Positions 34,564 through 44,296 of a stretch of DNA of 64,000 nt are shown in pieces. The first letter of the stretch is position 1; each line of letters starts with the position of its first letter. Under the pieces are notes generated by a model. That model saw only the letters and a list, made by a program, of their open reading frames with translations. It did not search any database and was not told the origin of the DNA. The position numbers and the translations under genes were made by a program. The DNA is from Comamonas odontotermitis (GTDB lineage: Bacteria > Pseudomonadota > Gammaproteobacteria > Burkholderiales > Burkholderiaceae_C): NCBI RefSeq assembly GCF_014207855.1, contig NZ_JACHKZ010000004.1:124001-188000 (forward strand). The letters are read 5' to 3'.

Positions 34564-36924
34564 TCACTCCACGCGGAACACCGCGTTCGGCTTGAAGCCC
34601 AGGTCGGCTGCCTTGCCCTTCTTCGCGCGACTGGATTTGGCGTTGTTGAGGCTGCGGATTTCCAGCGTTTCCTCGCGCGCCTTGCCGCCCCGCCCAATGC
34701 CTTCGATGCGAATGCTGCGCGTGTAGGCGGCAGCGCCCGCCAGGCGGTCATTGCCCTCCAGATCGATCAGCTTGAGGCCTTTGCCACCGTTGGCCATCTG
34801 GTTCAGCTCGGCAATGTCGAATGTGAGGATGCGACCACCCACCGAGGCACAGACCACATGGGTAGCATCGGGCAGTTCCACGCTGCCGCTGGTGCCCGAC
34901 ACGAGCGATGGGCGGCACAGCGTATCGCCATCAGCCAGCGTGACGAAGGCCTTGCCGCCCTTCTGGCGCGAAACCATGTTCTCGACCTGCGCGGTAAAGC
35001 CATAACCGCCGCTGGAGGCCAGCAGCAGACTGGCGGGCAGCGGCCCGGCAAAGTAGTAGAGGATCTGGGTGCCCGCTTCCAGTTCCATCATCGTGGTCAC
35101 CGGCTGGCCATCGCCCCGCCCGCCCGGCAGCGCCGCCACGGCGATCGAGTAGACGCGGCCATTGCTACCAAACACCAGCAGCTGGTCGACCGTGCGGCAT
35201 TCAAAGGTGCCGTACAGGCTGTCGCCCGACTTGAAGCTGAAGCTGCCGGTCTCGTGGCCATGGCCGGTTCGTGCACGCACCCAGCCTTTTTCGGACACCA
35301 CAACGGTGACGGGCTCATCCACCACCTTGACTTCGGCAACCGCTTTTTTCTCTTCCTGGATCAAGGTGCGGCGCGCATCGGCAAACTGCTTGGCGTCGCT
35401 TTCGATTTCCTTGACCATCAGGCGCTTGAGCGAAGCGGGATTGGCCAGAATGTCTTCGAGCTTGCCCTGCTCTTCGCGCAATTCCTTGAGCTCCTGCTCG
35501 ATCTTGATCGCCTCCAGGCGCGCCAGTTGGCGCAGGCGGATTTCCAGAATGTCATCTGCCTGGCGCTCCGTCAGGTCAAAGCGCGCCATCAGCGCAGCCT
35601 TGGGCTCGTCGCTGGCGCGGATGATGGCAATCACCTCGTCGATGTTCAGCAGAATGAGCTGGCGGCCTTCGAGGATGTGGATGCGGTCCAGCACCTTGGT
35701 GAGGCGGTGCTGCGAGCGGCGGGTGATGGTGGTCTGGCGGAACTCGATCCACTCTTCCAGCATCTGGCGCAGCGATTTCTGCGTAGGCTTGCCATCAATG
35801 CCGATCATCGTCAGGTTGATCGACGACGAGGTCTCCAGGCTGGTGTGCGCCAGCAGGCAGGTGATCAGCTCGGACTGCGGCGTCTTGCCGGTCTTGGGCT
35901 CGAACACCAGACGCACGGCCGCATCCTTGCTCGACTCGTCGCGCACGCCATCAAGTACCGACAGCACCGTGGCCTTGAGCTGGGTCTGGTCCTGCGTCAG
36001 CGCTTTCTTGCCAGTCTTGATCTTGGGGTTGGTCAGGTCCTCGATCTCTTCAAGCACCTTCTGCGACGAGACGCCGGGCGGCAGCTCGTTCACCACCAGT
36101 TGCCACTGGCCGCGCGCCAGCTCTTCGATCGTCCAGCGCGCGCGCACCTTGATCGAGCCACGACCGGTGCGGTAGGCATCGGCAATGTCCTTGTCGCTGC
36201 TGATGATCTGGCCGCCGCCCGGGTAATCGGGCCCAGGAACGATGGCATGCAGATCGGCGTCCGTCATTGCGGGCTTCTTGATCAGCGCCACGCAGGCATC
36301 GGCCACTTCACGCAGGTTGTGGCTGGGGATTTCGGTCGCCAGGCCCACGGCAATGCCGCTGGCGCCATTCAACAGCGCAAAGGGCAGGCGTGCGGGCAGC
36401 TGGGCGGGCTCTTCCTCTTTGCCGTCGTAATTGGGCACGAAATCGACGGTACCCATGTCGATCTCGTCGAGCAGCAAGGTGGTGATCTTGGCCAGACGCG
36501 CTTCGGTGTAACGCATGGCGGCAGCGCCGTCGCCGTCACGGCTGCCGAAGTTGCCCTGCCCATCGACCAGCGGGTAGCGCTGGGAAAAATCCTGCGCCAT
36601 GCGCACCATGGCGTCGTAGATGGCCGAGTCGCCGTGCGGGTGGTATTTGCCCATGGTGTCGCCCACCACGCGCGCGCTCTTCGCGGGAGCGGCGCCGTGC
36701 GCAGCATTGGCCCCCGAAAACCCCAAGCCCATGCGCGCCATGGTGTAGAGAATGCGGCGCTGCACGGGTTTCTGGCCGTCGCACACATCGGGCAACGCAC
36801 GGCCCTTGACGACCGAGAGCGCGTATTCCAGGTAGGCACGCTGGGCGTAGTTACCCAGATCAAGACTGCCGCCGTCATCCGGCGATGTGTTGGACAACAG
36901 ATCCAAACCGGTTTGTTCACTCAT
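34564..36924 (-). CDS. parC: DNA topoisomerase IV subunit A
   Basis: Cleaves and religates DNA; with ParE it unlinks daughter chromosomes. The 786 residues include the N-terminal [23 protein letters not shown] region, the catalytic Tyr in AMRYTEARL (about residue 139) and the [17 protein letters not shown] quinolone-resistance region, with Ser100 and Asp104 at the positions usually named Ser80 and Glu84. The C-terminal beta-pinwheel contains repeats such as [19 protein letters not shown]. ParC rather than GyrA is indicated by length, tail and the nearby parE. Confidence 0.92.
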   Translation of the reverse strand: MSEQTGLDLLSNTSPDDGGSLDLGNYAQRAYLEYALSVVKGRALPDVCDGQKPVQRRILYTMARMGLGFSGANAAHGAAPAKSARVVGDTMGKYHPHGDSAIYDAMVRMAQDFSQRYPLVDGQGNFGSRDGDGAAAMRYTEARLAKITTLLLDEIDMGTVDFVPNYDGKEEEPAQLPARLPFALLNGASGIAVGLATEIPSHNLREVADACVALIKKPAMTDADLHAIVPGPDYPGGGQIISSDKDIADAYRTGRGSIKVRARWTIEELARGQWQLVVNELPPGVSSQKVLEEIEDLTNPKIKTGKKALTQDQTQLKATVLSVLDGVRDESSKDAAVRLVFEPKTGKTPQSELITCLLAHTSLETSSSINLTMIGIDGKPTQKSLRQMLEEWIEFRQTTITRRSQHRLTKVLDRIHILEGRQLILLNIDEVIAIIRASDEPKAALMARFDLTERQADDILEIRLRQLARLEAIKIEQELKELREEQGKLEDILANPASLKRLMVKEIESDAKQFADARRTLIQEEKKAVAEVKVVDEPVTVVVSEKGWVRARTGHGHETGSFSFKSGDSLYGTFECRTVDQLLVFGSNGRVYSIAVAALPGGRGDGQPVTTMMELEAGTQILYYFAGPLPASLLLASSGGYGFTAQVENMVSRQKGGKAFVTLADGDTLCRPSLVSGTSGSVELPDATHVVCASVGGRILTFDIAELNQMANGGKGLKLIDLEGNDRLAGAAAYTRSIRIEGIGRGGKAREETLEIRSLNNAKSSRAKKGKAADLGFKPNAVFRVE

Positions 36925-37121
36925 ATTTGATAGCTTTCTGCGCTTGATAGACGGGCGCCAGCAATGGTTTTATCTATTTATGCGGCGCCGTGTGGTGCTA
37001 AGGCGGTAGTGGCTGCCTTATTCCGTTTCTCCCCCATTCGAGTACGCGAAGGCAAAGCGAAGGCAGTGCCGTAGCACGACGAGCGAGGCCGACAAAGTCA
37101 TCGGATGGTTGAGGTATGGAA
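36925..37121. other. parE-parC intergenic region
   Basis: 197 bp with a degenerate ATAGC-type repeat (TTGATAGCTTTCTGCGCTTGATAGAC) just upstream of parC and a stretch at 37020-37100 that can encode a 27-codon minus-strand ORF. No function can be assigned. Confidence 0.4.
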
Positions 37122-39098
37122 TCAGACGTCGATCTCCACATCGTTGCCGTGGATCTCCATCAGATCGCGCCGCGCGGCGGCTTCGCCCTTGCCCATCAGC
37201 TGGCCCATCACCTGCTGCGTCTGCTGCAGGTCGGAGTGCGTCAGCATCACCGGCTGCAGGCGGCGGGTGTCGGGGTTGAGGGTGGTATCCCACAATTGCT
37301 CGGCATTCATCTCGCCCAGGCCCTTGAAGCGGCTGACCTTGCACTTCTCGCGCGCCACACCGTCCTTGGCGGCCTTGTCGAAGATACCCTTGAGCTCAGC
37401 CTCATCGAGCGCATACAGCTTGGCCGCCGGTTTTTTGCCGCGCGCGGGAATATCCACACGGAAGAGCGGCGGCCGTGCCACACAGACATGGCCTGCGTCG
37501 ATGAGCTTGGGGAAGTGCCTGAAGAACAGCGTCAGCAGCAGCACCTGGATGTGCGAGCCGTCCACGTCTGCATCCGAGAGAATGCAGATCTTGCCGTAGC
37601 GCAGACCGCTCAGGTCGACCTCGTCATTGGGGCCGTGCGGGTCCACACCAATGGCAACGGCGATGTCATGCACTTCGGTGTTCTTGAACAGCAGGTCGCG
37701 GTCCACCTCCCAGGTGTTGAGCACCTTGCCGCGCAGCGGCAGCACTGCCTGCGTTTCCTTGTCACGGCCCATCTTGGCGCTGCCGCCCGCCGAATCGCCC
37801 TCAACCAGGAACACCTCGTTGTAGGCGATGTCACGGCTTTCGCAATCGGTCAGCTTTCCGGGTAGCACGGCCACGCCGCTGCCCTTGCGCTTTTCGACCT
37901 TCTGGCCCGCACGCTGGCGGGTCTGTGCGGCCTTGATGGCGATTTCAGCCAGTTTCTTGCCGTATTCCACGTTTTCGTGCAGCCACAGCTCAAGGGCTGG
38001 CCGCACCATGCCCGATACCAAGCGTACGGCATCGCGCGAGTTGAGACGCTCCTTGATCTGGCCCTGGAACTGCGGATCCAGCACTTTGGCCGACAGCACA
38101 TAGTTGGCGCGGGCAAACACGTCTTCGGGCATCAGCTTGACGCCCTTGGGCAGCAGCGAATGCAGCTCGATGAAGCTCTTGACCGCCTGGAACAGACCGT
38201 CACGCAGGCCGCTTTCGTGCGTGCCGCCTGCGCTGGTGGGGATCAGGTTGACGTAACTCTCACGCACCGGCTGGCCTTCTTCGGTGAATGCCACGCACCA
38301 CGAGGCGCCCTCACCCTCGGCAAAATTGTCGTCATGCTTGCCGGCAAAACCTTCGCCTTCAAATACCGGAATGACCGGGTCGACCGGCAGGGTCTGCAGC
38401 AGGTAGTCCTTGAGGCCACCCTTGTACTGCCAGGTCTGCGTGTCGCGGGTCTTGTCGTTGGTGAGCTGCACGCTCACGCCGGGCATCAGCACGGCCTTGC
38501 TGCGCAGCAGATGCACCAGCTCACCCATGGGGAGGTTACTGGATTCAAAATACTTGGCATCCGGCCAGACGCGAACAGTGGTGCCCTGCTTGCGGTCACC
38601 GCTGGTGAGCGCCCGCACCTTCAGCGGCTCGACCACATCCCCCCCGGCAAACGCCATGGTGGCCACAGAGCCATCGCGGTGCACCGTCACTTCCAGGCGC
38701 GTGGCCAGTGCATTGGTGACCGAAACGCCCACGCCGTGCAGACCGCCCGAGAAGCTGTAGGCGCCGCCCTGCCCCTTGTCGAACTTGCCGCCTGCGTGCA
38801 GGCGGGTAAACACCAGCTCGACCACGGGGGCGTGCTCTTCCGGATGCAGGCCAAACGGAATGCCGCGACCATCGTCTTCCACACTAATGGAAGCGTCCGT
38901 GTGCAGGTAGACGCGGATTTTCTTGCCGAATCCGGCCAGGGCCTCGTCGGCGGCGTTGTCGATCACCTCCTGAATGATGTGCAGCGGGTTGTCGGTGCGG
39001 GTATACATGCCCGGGCGCTGCTTGACCGGCTCCAGTCCTTTGAGGACGCGTATCGAGCCTTCTGCGTATTCACTGGTAGACGTGTTTTTGCTTGCCAT
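37122..39098 (-). CDS. parE: DNA topoisomerase IV subunit B
   Basis: ATPase subunit of topoisomerase IV. The 658 residues contain the GHKL ATPase motifs (EVIDNAADEALAG, DDGRGIPFG, GGLHGVGVSVTNALA), the TOPRIM motifs VEGDSAGGSAKMGRD and ILSDADVDGSHI, and a C-terminal QQVMGQLMGKGEAAARRDLMEIHG. The extra domain of some GyrB proteins is absent, which with parC close by supports ParE. About 200 bp separates it from parC downstream; that gap holds no clear gene. Confidence 0.93.
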   Translation of the reverse strand: MASKNTSTSEYAEGSIRVLKGLEPVKQRPGMYTRTDNPLHIIQEVIDNAADEALAGFGKKIRVYLHTDASISVEDDGRGIPFGLHPEEHAPVVELVFTRLHAGGKFDKGQGGAYSFSGGLHGVGVSVTNALATRLEVTVHRDGSVATMAFAGGDVVEPLKVRALTSGDRKQGTTVRVWPDAKYFESSNLPMGELVHLLRSKAVLMPGVSVQLTNDKTRDTQTWQYKGGLKDYLLQTLPVDPVIPVFEGEGFAGKHDDNFAEGEGASWCVAFTEEGQPVRESYVNLIPTSAGGTHESGLRDGLFQAVKSFIELHSLLPKGVKLMPEDVFARANYVLSAKVLDPQFQGQIKERLNSRDAVRLVSGMVRPALELWLHENVEYGKKLAEIAIKAAQTRQRAGQKVEKRKGSGVAVLPGKLTDCESRDIAYNEVFLVEGDSAGGSAKMGRDKETQAVLPLRGKVLNTWEVDRDLLFKNTEVHDIAVAIGVDPHGPNDEVDLSGLRYGKICILSDADVDGSHIQVLLLTLFFRHFPKLIDAGHVCVARPPLFRVDIPARGKKPAAKLYALDEAELKGIFDKAAKDGVAREKCKVSRFKGLGEMNAEQLWDTTLNPDTRRLQPVMLTHSDLQQTQQVMGQLMGKGEAAARRDLMEIHGNDVEIDV

Positions 39099-39292
39099 AA
39101 CTTTCCATTCTAGCGGCTGCCATTGTAGATAGCTGTATGAATAAACAGGTAGAAGTTGTTAACGATTGGCTCCAGGGCGTGCGAAAACCTTCCCGGGCTC
39201 CCAAATGGGCCTGAAACATGGCCGGTCAATATACGGGTGACAGCTGGTTTGCTGCGTTGCAGTTAACAATTCCGTCATTACGAGATAGGCAT

Positions 39293-40525
39293 ATGCATAT
39301 GCAACACAACAACGCACAACATTTGTCCATCGCCCGCGTCCTGCTGTGCGGCGGTGCCGTGGTCACCTTGTCGATGGGTATTCGCCACGGTTTTGGCCTG
39401 TGGCTGCAACCCATCACGCAGGAGATGGGCTGGACGCGCGAGTCCTTCGCCTTTGCGCTGGCCGTGCAGAACCTCAGTTGGGGCTTGATCGGCATCTTCA
39501 CCGGCATGCTGGCCGACCGTTTTGGCGCCACCAAGGTACTGGTGGCAGGGGCCTTGCTGTATGCGCTGGGCCTGGCAGGCATGGCCTGGGCACCCAACAC
39601 CGTGCTGTTTGCGCTGACGGCAGGTCTGTTGATTGGCATGGCGCAGACCGGAACGACCTACGCGGTGATCTACGGGGTGATCGGGCGGCAGATACCGCCA
39701 GAGAAGCGCTCCTGGGCCATGGGCGTGGCCGCCGCCGCAGGCTCGTTCGGCCAGTTCTTCATGGTGCCAGTTGAAGGCCAGTTGATTGCCAGCCTGGGCT
39801 GGCACAACGCGCTGGTGGTGTGCGCGCTGCTGGTGCTGGTCATCGTTCCGCTCGCGCTTGCGCTGCGCGAGCCCAATTTTCATGCCATCAAGAAGGCTTC
39901 GGCCAACGGCCACCAGCAAACCATTGCACAGGCGGTGGCTGAGGCTTTTAAAAACCCCAGCTTTCTGCTGCTGACTGCGGGCTATTTCGTCTGCGGCTTC
40001 CAGGTCATGTTCATCGGCGTGCACATGCCCAGCTACCTGAAGGATTTCGGCCTGCCACCGCATGTGGCCAGCTACTCACTGGCGTTGATCGGTCTCTTCA
40101 ACATCTTTGGCACCTACCTCGCAGGTTCGCTGGGCCAGCGCATGGCAAAACGCTACCTGCTCTCTGGCATCTATTTCATCCGTGCAGTGGCCATCGTCAT
40201 CTTCTTGCTGGTGCCGCTGTCGCCCTGGTCGGTATACGTGTTTGCAGCGGTGATGGGCTTTTTGTGGCTGTCGACCGTACCGCTCACCAATGGCGTGATC
40301 GCCCAGGTGTTTGGCGTACAGCACCTGTCCATGCTGTCGGGATTCGTGTTCTTCAGCCACCAGATCGGCAGCTTCCTGGGCATCTGGCTCGGCGGTTATC
40401 TGTACGACCACACGGGCAGCTATGACGCGGTGTGGTACGTGGCCATTGCGCTGGGCATATTCGCGGGCCTCGTGAACCTGCCTGTCAAGGAAAGCCCGGT
40501 ACAACGCAGCACGGCCATCGCATAA
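39293..40525 (+). CDS. MFS transporter
   Basis: A 410-residue inner-membrane major facilitator with 12 predicted membrane segments. The loop-2/3 MFS signature appears as GMLADRFGATKVLVAG, and the second half starts after a hydrophilic loop near residue 205 (HAIKKASANGHQQT). It resembles the oxalate/formate antiporter and monocarboxylate-transporter-like group, but the substrate is unknown. ATG codons at 39293 and 39299 are both possible. Confidence 0.85.
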   Translation: MHMQHNNAQHLSIARVLLCGGAVVTLSMGIRHGFGLWLQPITQEMGWTRESFAFALAVQNLSWGLIGIFTGMLADRFGATKVLVAGALLYALGLAGMAWAPNTVLFALTAGLLIGMAQTGTTYAVIYGVIGRQIPPEKRSWAMGVAAAAGSFGQFFMVPVEGQLIASLGWHNALVVCALLVLVIVPLALALREPNFHAIKKASANGHQQTIAQAVAEAFKNPSFLLLTAGYFVCGFQVMFIGVHMPSYLKDFGLPPHVASYSLALIGLFNIFGTYLAGSLGQRMAKRYLLSGIYFIRAVAIVIFLLVPLSPWSVYVFAAVMGFLWLSTVPLTNGVIAQVFGVQHLSMLSGFVFFSHQIGSFLGIWLGGYLYDHTGSYDAVWYVAIALGIFAGLVNLPVKESPVQRSTAIA

Positions 40526-40551
40526 ATACCGCAGCGCGTACACTCTGCACC

Positions 40552-40710
40552 ATGACCACCCCTGCAACCCCACCAGCACCGCGCCGCCGTTTGTGGCTGC
40601 GGGCAGGTGGCTGGACGCTTGCCGCTGTGGTGCTGGCTGCCGTATTCATGCTGTACACGCAGCCCGAATTCATGGTGCGGATGGCAGACCATGTGTGGGC
40701 CTGCTTCTAG
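40552..40710 (+). CDS. Small conserved membrane protein
   Basis: A 52-residue ORF with a Pro/Arg-rich cytoplasmic N-terminus (TTPATPPAPRRRLWLRAGG), one membrane helix (about residues 18-38) and the ending MVRMADHVWACF. The strong positive-inside pattern and position 26 bp after the MFS gene, ahead of the methyltransferase gene, make it likely to be real. Function unknown. Confidence 0.55.
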   Translation: MTTPATPPAPRRRLWLRAGGWTLAAVVLAAVFMLYTQPEFMVRMADHVWACF

Positions 40711-40774
40711 TGGCTTGAAAAACAGCATTGTGAGCCCGCCCATCATGCGCAACAAGCTCCATTTTTAATAGCAA

Positions 40775-41335
40775 ATGCACTCTGGCAGCCCTCCCTCCGC
40801 CTGGATTACCCGCTTTGCCCCACTGATTCCTCGCGGCGGCACGGTGCTTGATGTGGCCTGCGGCACTGGCCGCCATGCGCGCCTCCTGCAATCGCTTGGG
40901 CTGCAGGTGACGGGCATGGACCGCGACGCAGCAGCCATCGATGGCCTGCGCCGTGAAACCCAAGGTGAATGGATCGTTGCCGATATCGAAAATGGCCCAT
41001 GGCCACTGTCCCATCAGCGGTTTGACGCGGTGGTGGTGACCAACTATCTGTGGCGACCGCTGTGGCCGCACATTTTGAACAGTGTGGCTCCTGGCGGCCT
41101 GCTGCTGTACGAAACCTTTGCTGTCGGCAACGAAGCCTTTGGCAAGCCTTCGCGGGCCGACTTCCTGCTTCAGCCGGGCGAGCTGCTGCAGGTATGTGCG
41201 GGCTGGCATATCGTGGCCTTTGAGCAGGGGCGCCTCACAGCCCCAGATCGCGTGGCTCAGCGCATTGCCGCGCGCAAGCAGAGCGCCGATGATGGTGATG
41301 GTCAGACACCCGCGTCGCATCTGCACCCAGCCTGA
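40775..41335 (+). CDS. Class I SAM-dependent methyltransferase
   Basis: A 186-residue cytoplasmic methyltransferase. SAM-binding motif I is VLDVACGTGRHARLL (about 24-38), motif II is around VTGMDRDAAAID, and motif IV is FDAVVVTNYLWRPL. It resembles the TehB/UbiE-like family; its acceptor is unknown. No auxiliary domains. It is in line with the small membrane protein upstream. Confidence 0.8.
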   Translation: MHSGSPPSAWITRFAPLIPRGGTVLDVACGTGRHARLLQSLGLQVTGMDRDAAAIDGLRRETQGEWIVADIENGPWPLSHQRFDAVVVTNYLWRPLWPHILNSVAPGGLLLYETFAVGNEAFGKPSRADFLLQPGELLQVCAGWHIVAFEQGRLTAPDRVAQRIAARKQSADDGDGQTPASHLHPA

Positions 41336-41347
41336 GGCACAGCACTT

Positions 41348-41357
41348 CCCCCCCCCC
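41348..41357. repeat. C10 homopolymer tract
   Basis: Ten consecutive C, 12 bp after the methyltransferase stop codon and about 255 bp before the next gene. Such runs are slippage-prone, but this one is outside coding sequence. Confidence 0.7.
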
Positions 41358-41612
41358 GCTTTGCATAACTTTGCGCAGCCGTACCGGGCAGCGCATCGCA
41401 CCACCGGCTTGCAAGGCGCACCAGTGCAGGGCCTGCCGCACGATTGCGCTTTGTCACAAGCTCCTCAGACACTCTCCAATTTCCTCCTCATTTGGCTTCT
41501 AAAGTACATCCATTGGCTCTGCAGCCAGGTGCAAAACACACTCCAGTTCTTCTGCTCTTGCAGATTGTTTTGTTTTCCCGCAGAGCCATCTTTTTGATGA
41601 AAGGGAATGTGC

Positions 41613-41879
41613 ATGAAAGCCATCGAGATGAGTTGCCTGCTGCTGTCGGGTGCCGCCATGACAGGAGCCCTGCTGCTGGGCACGCTGTCCAACAATGCCC
41701 ATGCAGCAACCACCGCCGCCAAAGCTGCCACGCCCCAGGAAGCCATTGAGGCTTGCAAGGGCAAGAAGGAAGGCGACAAAGTGGATTTGCCGGTGGGTAA
41801 TGGCAAAACAGCCAAAGCCATCTGCCGCAAAGCCGGCAACCAGCTGGTTGCCATGCGCACTGCCTCTATCGGCCCCTGA
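41613..41879 (+). CDS. Small exported protein of unknown function
   Basis: An 88-residue protein with a clear Sec signal peptide (hydrophobic core SCLLLSGAAMTGALLLG, cleavage near NAHA|AT), leaving a mature part of about 55 residues with two Cys (EACKGKK and KAICRK) about 23 apart. They could form a disulfide. It lies just upstream of a BaeSR-like two-component system; a role as a periplasmic partner is possible but unproven. AAGGGAA precedes the ATG at 41613. Its stop codon is shared with the start of a decayed palindromic repeat. Confidence 0.6.
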   Translation: MKAIEMSCLLLSGAAMTGALLLGTLSNNAHAATTAAKAATPQEAIEACKGKKEGDKVDLPVGNGKTAKAICRKAGNQLVAMRTASIGP

Positions 41880-41931
41880 GAATGTGTTTACGATCTGCAC
41901 GTAACCGCGCTGGATCGCATCAACAGGTTCC
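41879..41931. repeat. Decayed copy of the palindromic repeat
   Basis: AGAATGTGTTTACGATCT (41879-41896) matches 17 of 18 positions of the element's left arm. A degenerate right arm is seen at 41912-41931 (GGATCGCATCAACAGGTTCC). It starts on the last base of the small exported protein's stop codon. Confidence 0.65.
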
Positions 41932-41986
41932 AAGGGCCTCCCCTGCGACACTCCTGCACACACCACGCACTGTGTAAGAGAATAGC

Positions 41987-42013
41987 CGGGCAGGCATTGC
42001 GTCTGCCCGTTTT
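41987..42013 (+). terminator. Terminator just upstream of the baeS-like gene
   Basis: Stem CGGGCAG / CTGCCCG (41987-41993 and 42003-42009) followed by TTTTA, only about 25 bp before the sensor-kinase start. It may end the upstream transcript or act as an attenuator. Confidence 0.7.
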
Positions 42014-42037
42014 ACTTTAACCCGCCACTTTTCCTAC

Positions 42038-43558
42038 TTGCATTTGAACCGTCTCCAAACCCGCGTCCTGCTTGCCATGGTCCTGCTGCTGCTCGGTCTG
42101 CTGCTGGGCTTTGCAGGCTTTTCGTACTGGAGTCTGCAACGTGGCCTGGCGCCTTACGTTGCACAGATCGAGCTGGGGCGGCTGGAATACCTGGAAAGCC
42201 AGCTCAGGCGTGAATATGCCAAGGAGCAAAGCTGGTCGGGCCTGAGCGCCGAGCGCTGGAATGCCCTTACCCGGTTCGGCGCCCAGGCCGCCATACCGGT
42301 GGCCCCTCCGTCCGACGAGAGCAAGCCCAGGGGAGCCACCATCGGACCTCTGCGCACACCCGATCTGAGGCCCATTGAACGCCACCCCTTGCACGAGCGC
42401 CTGGGCCTGCTCGATGCCAAAGGCCAGTTGATTGCCGGTGTTGCTCCGCAGGCTGCCAGCGCCACCAACCCGCTGTTTGATGGCAAGCACCAGTTGATCG
42501 GCACATTGACCCTGGGCCCCCCCGCCGACCTGAAGAACCAGATCGACAGCGCATTTTTGAAGGAGCACCTGGTATTTCTGGCCATTGCGGCCGGATTGGG
42601 GCTGGTGGTGGCGGGCGCTCTGTCCTGGTGGCTGAGCCGCCGCTGGATCCGGCCCATCGAAGCCCTCTCCAAAGGCGCCCATGCCTTTGCGCAAGGCCAG
42701 CTTGACTACCGCATTGCCGCCGAAGGCAGTGATGAACTGGGCCAGTTGGCCCGCCGCTTCAACCACATGGCCGCCCAGTTGCATGAAGCCCAGGCCCAGC
42801 AGAACGAATGGCTGACCCAGGTGGCGCACGAGTTGCGCACCCCCTTGGCTGCCGTGCGCGCCGAGATCGAGGCCATACAGGATGGTATCCGCCAGTTTGA
42901 CGCGAACACCGCCGAGCGCCTGCACCGACAGATCATGCGCCTGACCCAGCTGGTGGCCGACATGCGCGCGACCATCCCCACGACACTCGCGGTACAGGCC
43001 CCGCAAGACGCTCCCGCCTTGCAGCTGACCGCGCCGCGTGCGGCATCTGCGATGGCGCTGGATCTGCGGGCTCTGGTCGCCGAAGCGGTGGATGCCGTGC
43101 AGATGCGCTTTGTGCAAGCCCAGATCGCCTTGCCGCCAGCGGCCACCCTGGCGCACAGCCTGCCGGCTGCCTGGGTACACGGCAATGCAGCGCAACTGCA
43201 TCAGGTGCTGGGCAATATTTTTGAGAACAATCTGCGCTACACCGATGCACCCGGCACAGTGGCCATCAGCGCCAGCGTGCACGACGCGGCAGCCGCAGGC
43301 AGCCCGCGGCAGCGCTGGGTCGAGCTGCATATCGACGACAGTGCCCCTGGCGTTGCCCCTGCAGACCAGCCTCGCATCTTTGAGCGGTTTTACCGCGTGG
43401 AAGCCTCGCGCAGCCGCGCCAGTGGTGGCTCAGGCCTGGGCCTGGCCATCTGCAAAAGCATTGTGCAGGCCCATGGTGGCCAGTTGCGTGCAAGTGCATC
43501 CGCACTGGGCGGCCTGCGCATGACCGTGATCCTGCCATTGATAGACCCAACCCCATGA
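42038..43558 (+). CDS. Sensor histidine kinase (BaeS-like)
   Basis: A 506-residue membrane sensor: membrane segments at about 11-30 and 179-200 flank a periplasmic domain of about 150 residues. These are followed by HAMP (about 200-252), HisKA with phospho-acceptor His264 in VAHELRTP, and an HATPase_c domain ending in GGSGLGLAICKSIV. The EAIQDGIRQFD stretch after the H-box is typical of BaeS. Only TTG start codons are available (42038 or 42044), implying weak translation. It pairs with the response regulator gene, which it overlaps by 4 bp. Confidence 0.88.
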   Translation: MHLNRLQTRVLLAMVLLLLGLLLGFAGFSYWSLQRGLAPYVAQIELGRLEYLESQLRREYAKEQSWSGLSAERWNALTRFGAQAAIPVAPPSDESKPRGATIGPLRTPDLRPIERHPLHERLGLLDAKGQLIAGVAPQAASATNPLFDGKHQLIGTLTLGPPADLKNQIDSAFLKEHLVFLAIAAGLGLVVAGALSWWLSRRWIRPIEALSKGAHAFAQGQLDYRIAAEGSDELGQLARRFNHMAAQLHEAQAQQNEWLTQVAHELRTPLAAVRAEIEAIQDGIRQFDANTAERLHRQIMRLTQLVADMRATIPTTLAVQAPQDAPALQLTAPRAASAMALDLRALVAEAVDAVQMRFVQAQIALPPAATLAHSLPAAWVHGNAAQLHQVLGNIFENNLRYTDAPGTVAISASVHDAAAAGSPRQRWVELHIDDSAPGVAPADQPRIFERFYRVEASRSRASGGSGLGLAICKSIVQAHGGQLRASASALGGLRMTVILPLIDPTP

Positions 43559-44247
43559 ACACCGCCAAACCCCGCATTCTGTATGCTGAAGACGAGGCTG
43601 ACATCGCCTCGGTCGTGACCGATTACTTGCACCATGCGGGATATGAGGTCGAGCACTTTGCCGATGGCTCGCAAGCCCTGGCAGCCGCCATTGCACGCCC
43701 TCCGGCGCTTGCCATCCTCGATTTGATGCTGCCGGGCACCGACGGCCTCACAATCCTGCGCGAATGCCGCGCGCGCCAGCTATGCCCGGTCATCTGCCTC
43801 ACCGCCAAGGTGGAAGAGGTGGACCGGCTCATTGGGCTGGAAATGGGGGCCGACGACTACATCTGCAAGCCGTTTTCGCCGCGCGAACTGGTCGCCCGGG
43901 TCAAGGTGGTGCTGCGCCGCAATCAGGTTGGGGAAGCCACGGCAAGCAGCGCAGCCGCTTCAGAATGGCGACTGGATGACGCCACCTGCCAGGCCAGTTG
44001 GCGCGGCCAGGATCTGGGCCTGACGCGGCGCGAGTACACGCTGCTGTCCATCCTGCACCGCCACCCCGGCAAGATCTACCCACGCAGCCAATTGCTGGAT
44101 CTGGCCTATGCCGATGCGCTGGAAGTGAGCGACCGCGCCATCGACAGCCACATCAAGAACCTGCGCAAGAAGCTGCGGGCGGTGTTGGGCGACGAGGCTG
44201 AGTGCATTCGCTCCGTGTACGGCGTGGGCTTTGCGTTTGAGGCCTGA
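43555..44247 (+). CDS. OmpR-family response regulator (BaeR-like)
   Basis: A 230-residue two-component regulator: receiver domain with acidic pocket AEDEAD and phospho-acceptor Asp56 (LAILDLMLPGTDG), then a winged-helix DNA-binding domain (LTRREYTLLSILHRHPGKIYPRSQLLDL). It overlaps the kinase gene by ATGA, so the two are made together. The likely role, by analogy with BaeSR, is an envelope-stress or efflux response; that is inference. Confidence 0.92.
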   Translation: MNTAKPRILYAEDEADIASVVTDYLHHAGYEVEHFADGSQALAAAIARPPALAILDLMLPGTDGLTILRECRARQLCPVICLTAKVEEVDRLIGLEMGADDYICKPFSPRELVARVKVVLRRNQVGEATASSAAASEWRLDDATCQASWRGQDLGLTRREYTLLSILHRHPGKIYPRSQLLDLAYADALEVSDRAIDSHIKNLRKKLRAVLGDEAECIRSVYGVGFAFEA

Positions 44248-44296
44248 TCGGCAAACCTGCATCACCTCTTTTTGGCAGGCCGCCATCGCCCCTGCG

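Noticed and set aside
37018..37100. 27-codon minus-strand ORF between parE and parC
   Set aside because: Too short, no ribosome binding site evident and no evidence of conservation available.
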